DNA from: Voacanga thouarsii
Taxonomy: Eukaryota > Streptophyta > Magnoliopsida > Gentianales > Apocynaceae
Direction of reading: 5' to 3'
NCBI GenBank assembly: GCA_026120185.1
Contig: JANUWF010001631.1
Location: 1,922,001-1,986,000, forward strand
DNA length: 64,000 bases
The notes under the pieces are model-generated. The model was not told the DNA's origin. It saw only the letters and a list, made by a program, of their open reading frames with translations, and made no database searches. Both the position numbers and the translations under genes were made by a program. Positions 58,823 to 64,000 of the stretch are shown in pieces (positions within the stretch are counted from its first letter, which is position 1; each line of letters begins with the position of its first letter).

Positions 58823-61800
58823 TGTAACACCCCACTACCTACGTACCCCAAAAGGGGCAGGGATGTACCCCGTCTTCAGGACAAGGGGTCTTTATAACTA
58901 GGTAATAGAAAAATAGAAGGAAAAAATATAATATTAAAACTCATTACAACCCAAAACAATACTTGTACAAATCTCAAAACAAATAAAAGACAGCTAAAAT
59001 CTCTCGAGAAATAAATACAATCAAAACGAATCTTTGAAACATAAGGCAACATGAAACAATCAACCTTCAAAGTAGGATCGACCTGAAAACATGACATAAG
59101 AGTAGTGAGAAATATTTCCCAATAAGTCCTATGTGTGCTCATGACAATTTAAGTAAACATTTCATGTATGCAAATTTTAAACAAGTCACAATGAAAAGTT
59201 TTCAAGTCCCGAAATTCATCTTTAAACATTAAGTGGTGTTTTATCAACATTTGCAAAAAAAAAAGTGTACAACTTGTAAAGAAATAAACCACTCAAATAA
59301 AGTTGACTATGAAACCTTGCATCATAGTTATTGTAACACCCCACTACCTACGTACCTAGATAGGGTAGGATGTCGCCCCGTCCAGAGGACCAGGAGTCTT
59401 TATAACGAGGAACAAATAATAAATAATAGGGAAAAACCCAACTAAATAAAATAACAAAATACTCTTATTACATCGAGGGAAAAGTACTTATACAAATCCG
59501 AAAGATCAAAACTATCAACATCTCTTGAAAGAAATACAAGTTAAAAATAAAATAAACAAATGTCACTCATCTCTTATTCCTGCAACCTGCTCAATATAAG
59601 TACTCTCCTGAAATCATGATATAAAAGGTGTGAGATTGGTATCTTAGTAAGTCCCGTGTGTGCAAGTGTCAATTATAACCATTTCGTGCATGCAGGTTTA
59701 TCAAAATCATAAAATCATGTTTGTAAATCAATTTCATCAATAACAGTTATACAAAGGAGCCTTGCTGAATGAATCCAAAATAGTTCACAAGAAATCATCG
59801 TTTCATCATATTCATAATTCATTAGGTAGGGATTAGCAAATGATCCAAGCAATAATACCATAATCTATATCATGGCTATCACCATGATAGCGTCCCAATG
59901 TATTTTTTTAATAATGGGCAGTGGGGGATCCTCCCACTAGGTGAGATACTTCTCCATCTCTACACCCAACACTCTGGTTGTCCAATACAGATCAACAATG
60001 TCCACATAGACCAATATGCTAGCTTGGACGGCCTGATTATGTAATATTGTCACCTCTCCAAGTTAAGTTCATCTTCTGGAGGTGGTCTCCTGCCAGAAGA
60101 CTCACTCTTGCTCTTCAAAACTAGTACTACTAGCCAACCCCCGCTGAGTACTCAATGTTCCCTATTTAGGGGCAGAATCATTTTTCCCTTTTTCAAAAGT
60201 CTTTGATTAGCTTGATGGCAAAACGTAATTTTTCGTAATAGCATTTCCAAATCGTTTAGTGATAGTGTAAGAAATTATTTTTCAGTTTGAATAGTTGAAA
60301 TTTGATAAACTCATTTAGAAAGTAAAATATCCACGTTTCCAACCCAAGTATCAAAACACAGTGTAACTCATCATGTTTAGCCAACATTTCAATCCTTTTG
60401 TCAAAACATCATATTGACATCAATTCCAAATAACATTATAAAAATTGCTTGCAAACGAGTAACATTTATCAAAACGGTTATGCAGGGACTTACTTGGATA
60501 AATCAACAGCTAGACCCAATTCACTTGATGGCCTTTACTTCCACTCATTCCTTATCTAGAGCAAATAATTCTATAATTAGGATCCAATCATTCCATCTAC
60601 TATTTCAGGCAACTTAAATTCTCATGATCTCGCTAATCACCCAGTTAATCCTTGGTGTCTAGATGATTTACTTCATTAGATCACATATACAACTTCCCTT
60701 TACCATTCTATTGATCATATCCATTCATTTATCCAAATCAATTCACCATATGACAACTCTTATTTCAACTAGCATAAAATCATCATAAACAGCCCTATAA
60801 ACATTAAAAGATATCATCTTTGCCAACCTAGAATAGATCTAAATTCATCATGACAAGATACATCAATGTCCTATCTCTGCATGCTTTGCTTATGGCTTAT
60901 CTCAATATATTTATCCTACTAGTCCATTCATGCTTCCACGCTCGACTCCATAAGCATTCATAAGTCAATACACTAAAGATTAATACCTTTTAAATTAGTA
61001 AAGTTAATCCTTAAATATCTCTTTGACAGCACAACAAGAGCAAAGGCGGTGCCTTTGGTGCTCGACGGAGTTTACTTTGGAAAGAAGAGTTGAGTGGTGG
61101 CTCTTGGTTTCCTTGATTCGAAGATCACGAGCTGATAGGGGTAAATCAGTCCCCTTTGGTTCGAAATTTAGGAGAAAAGAAGAAGAAGAAGAATTGAATA
61201 AAAGTTGAAGGGGGTTTGAAGAGTTGCTTACCTTGCTCCTAGGTTTCGATTTTGGTGGAGATTGGTGCTGTTTTGGCCGAGTTATTGGAGGGGGTTGGTG
61301 GTTGGAATTTCTAGGCAGTAGAGGATTTTAGGGTATGATTGAGGGCTGGTTTGATGGAGGGAATATGTTAGGGTTGGTGTTTTAGTATTTAGGAAAAGTG
61401 GATCTTGCTTCGGACTCTTGATCACAAAAGGGAAAAATGGCAGCTTTTGGTCTTTCTCTTGGGATGGCCTACTTGATAAGGTTTTGGAGGGTTCTTGGGC
61501 AGTTAGGGTGGCTGAAAATAAGAGAGGGAAAAGAGATGAAAGAAGCTGGTTTTCTGCCTTCCTCTTGGACTAAATTGGGAGGAAGAAAGAATAGGGTTTT
61601 GTGTGTAGCTTTTGCCTAAGACAAGAGGGAAGTTGAGAGTAATGAAAAGCTAGAATTTTCATGAGAGAGTGTGTGAACAGTAGCTGAAAATTAGGTGGGA
61701 AGAAGAGGAAATTTCTGGTTTTTGATTAGCTTAAAAGAACCTTGATTGATTAGGATTACGTAGGGAAGTTTCCCCCTTTATTTAGGGAACTTGAAAGGAA

Positions 61801-63227
61801 ATAAAAACTCATCAAGGTGGCGGCTAGGGTTGGTTTTATTCCAGAAAATTCAGTTAATAAAAATGGAATGTTGATTCAAGAATTAATTTAGGTAATGCCC
61901 TAATTTATTTTAGGCAAAACAATTAATTGAGGAGTAATTATATTAGGTGATAAAATCTAGATTCTTGGAATAAAGTTGAAATTTCCTTTCCTTAAACACT
62001 AGCTTTCGAAAATGTCATAAATCTTGGGAGAATATTTATTTCCTTTAAAGCTTTGGACAAGATCTCTTTATTTCCAAATAAACTCTTTTAGAGGGAACAA
62101 CTTTGGGAAACTTTCATTCTTTTGAAAGTAGTAGCTATAATATGGTTTCCAAAAGAAATGTTCCTATAATCTTCTTTCCATAATGAAACCCTTGAGTAAG
62201 ATCCTTGGAAAATTCTAGATGATAAAATAATTAAACTTCCAAAAAGTTTGAAATAAAATATTAATTAGAGAATATTAGGAATTTAATTTATATTAAATTC
62301 TTTTTAATTAAACCCAAAATAATTAAAAACCTATATTTTAGGAAATTGGAAAATAAGAAGGCAGCAACCCCTAGGATTTTCGGCCAAGGGAAGGGAAAAA
62401 AAGGGAAAAAAGGTTTATCAAAAGTGAAAAGGAAAGGGTTTGCAAAAGTTGGGATTTGATCTCAAGTCACCAAAGAATACACACCAAGTTCTAACCACTA
62501 TTCCACAATAATTCTTGTTTAAATATTCCTCCAACAAATTCCCTTTATCCCCACTCACTTACTCCAGTTTCCCTTCTAATAAAATCTAGTCAATAAAACA
62601 AAAGCTCAACTAACTCAACCAACACAATTATATCAAAGTGAATAAATTCATGAAATAACCAACTGTTAGATCACATATACCCATGAAAATGGTTCAAGTT
62701 ATCAAATGCCACATAAAATGTTATACCATGCATGACTTCCCCCATATAATAAAGGTGGTTTTAGACTGGGTATTACAGTCATGACCATGAAACCTTGCAT
62801 CATAGTCATGGCCATGAAACCATGCATCATGACCGTGTACTGTGAAACCCTGCATCACAATACAAGTAGGTGATCGACCTGTAGAAATGAAATAAAAGTG
62901 TACAACTTGTAAAGAAATAAACCACTCAAATAAAGTTGACTGTGAAACCCTGTATCATACAACTTGGGTGAGATACTCTTCCATCTCTACAGCCTAACTT
63001 GCCAGTTGTCCGTTCCGGAGAAAAACAATCCATATAGACTGAGTTGCTAGCGCGGACCAGCCGACCAACTAGAACTGACGCCTTATCCAGGCAGAGTTCG
63101 TCCTTCAGAGGTGGCCATCTACTAAGAGTCTCACCATGACCCTTCAAAGACTAGTCTTAGCAGCCTACCCTTATTGAGTACTCGACGTTACGTATGTCCC
63201 ATTTGGGAGAAATTCAACAAAGTGTAT
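58823..63227. mobile_element. Family B LTR (copy B2), split by a family A LTR
   Basis: Begins TGTAACACCCC at 58823. Its parts 58823-59331 and 62778-63227 match family B (compare 43731 and 44300-44520). It is interrupted by family A copy A4, and copy A5 starts at 63228. Around the break a 60-bp unit (GTACAACTTGTAAAGAAATA onward) appears on both sides, with extra short repeats of the type ATGAAACCTTGCATCAT. Its right end is not visible. Confidence 0.8.
59332..62777. mobile_element. Family A solo LTR (copy A4), complete
   Basis: TGTAACACCCC to GGGTATTACA, 3,446 bp, the cleanest family A copy. Flanks GTTAT / GTCAT are a 5-bp duplication with one mismatch. Contains the conserved hairpin at 60073-60099. 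ORFs inside are short and show no motif. Confidence 0.9.
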
Positions 63228-64000
63228 TATAACACCCCACACCCTAGGTACCTAGATAGGGCAAGATGTCACCCCGTCCAAAGGACCAGGGGTCTTTAAA
63301 ATGAGGTACAAAAAGAAAAGACGGCTAAATAAAATTAAAGGAATAATCTCATTACATCCGGAAGCAAAACTTATACAAGTCTGGAGAATTAAAACTAACA
63401 AACGTCTCTTGAAATAAATTCAAAACATAAGTAAATAAATAAATTGGAGTTCATCTCCTAATGCTTCACCCTACTCAGTATAAGCAATCCCCTGAAATCA
63501 TGATATAAAAGGTGTGAGATTGACATCTCAGTAAGTCCCGTGCGTGTAAGTGTCAATTGAAACCATTTCGTGTGTGCAAGTTTATCCAAATCACAAGATC
63601 GTGTTTGCGAGTTAATTTCATCAATAACAGTTATACAAAGGAGTCTTGCTCAATGAATCCAAAATAGTTCATAACAAATCATCGTTTCATCATATTTATA
63701 ATTCATTAGGTAGGGATTAGCAAATGATTCAACAATATAGTAACACAATCCATATCATGATTACCACCATGATAGCTTCCCAATATATTCTTTCAACAAT
63801 GGGTAGTGGGGGATCCACCCACTAGGTGAGATACTCCTTCATTTCTACACCCAACATTCTGGTTGTCCAATCCGGATCAACAATGTCCACATGGACTAAT
63901 TTTGCTAGCTCAGACGGCCTGACTAAGTAGTACTGTCATCTTTCTAAGTTGAGTTCATCTTCTGGAGGTGGCCTCCTACCAGAAGACTCATTCTTGCTCT
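63228..64000. mobile_element. Family A LTR (copy A5), cut by window end
   Basis: Begins TATAACACCCC (terminal G mutated to A) within the family B LTR and continues past 64000. Contains the conserved hairpin at 63959-63985. Confidence 0.85.

Noticed and set aside
1..64000. Possible CRISPR array, defence island, biosynthetic cluster or viral integration
   Set aside because: No regularly spaced repeats with unique spacers and no relevant protein families; all repeats are explained by LTRs, microsatellites or tandem slippage, and all pol genes are of LTR-retrotransposon type without an envelope or movement gene.

Overview
The window is nuclear DNA from a flowering plant, probably a eudicot. It is AT-rich, has GT-AG introns, and is packed with plant-type Ty1/copia, Ty3/gypsy-like and MULE transposon remnants. 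No bacterial operon, phage, CRISPR or RNA gene was found. The species cannot be named from the sequence alone.

One host gene runs through almost the whole window on the + strand. It encodes a mitochondrial-type 3-hydroxyisobutyrate dehydrogenase of valine catabolism. Nine exons (4409-55209) join in one open frame with correct splice phases, giving 318 codons plus 2 nt. The final short exon was not found and probably lies beyond base 64000. The gene is stretched to more than 51 kb because introns 3 (10.3 kb), 5 (8.8 kb), 8 (25.4 kb) and 9 (over 8.8 kb) are filled with retroelements, while introns 1, 2, 4 and 7 are ordinary in size.

Layout. 1-1578: decayed MULE transposase. 2300-3722: AT-rich copia-type LTR. 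3723-4408: upstream region. Intron 3: a full-length but dead copia element with a perfect GCTTT target duplication (6756-11128), then a 5'-truncated sense-strand copia (11525-15367). Intron 5: a deleted LTR element, a copia gag scrap, two abutting partial copies of a long LTR (family A), a copia 3' fragment and a small solo LTR. Intron 8: a nested stack. Outermost is copia O (minus). Inside it sit copia M (31570-36342, both LTRs, perfect TAATT duplication), a gypsy-like fragment Q, and copia N. Copia N is itself split by an LTR element P, by a 4.25-kb solo LTR of family B with a perfect CGTAC duplication, and by a family A solo LTR. Intron 9: a gypsy-like 3' end, a copia fragment, then a family B LTR interrupted by two family A LTRs.

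The host exons look intact, whereas every transposon coding region seen carries stops, frameshifts or deletions. The least expected structure is a conserved block with a hairpin shared by the otherwise diverged LTR families A and B. The retroelements are parasites within introns and do not appear to work with the host gene.
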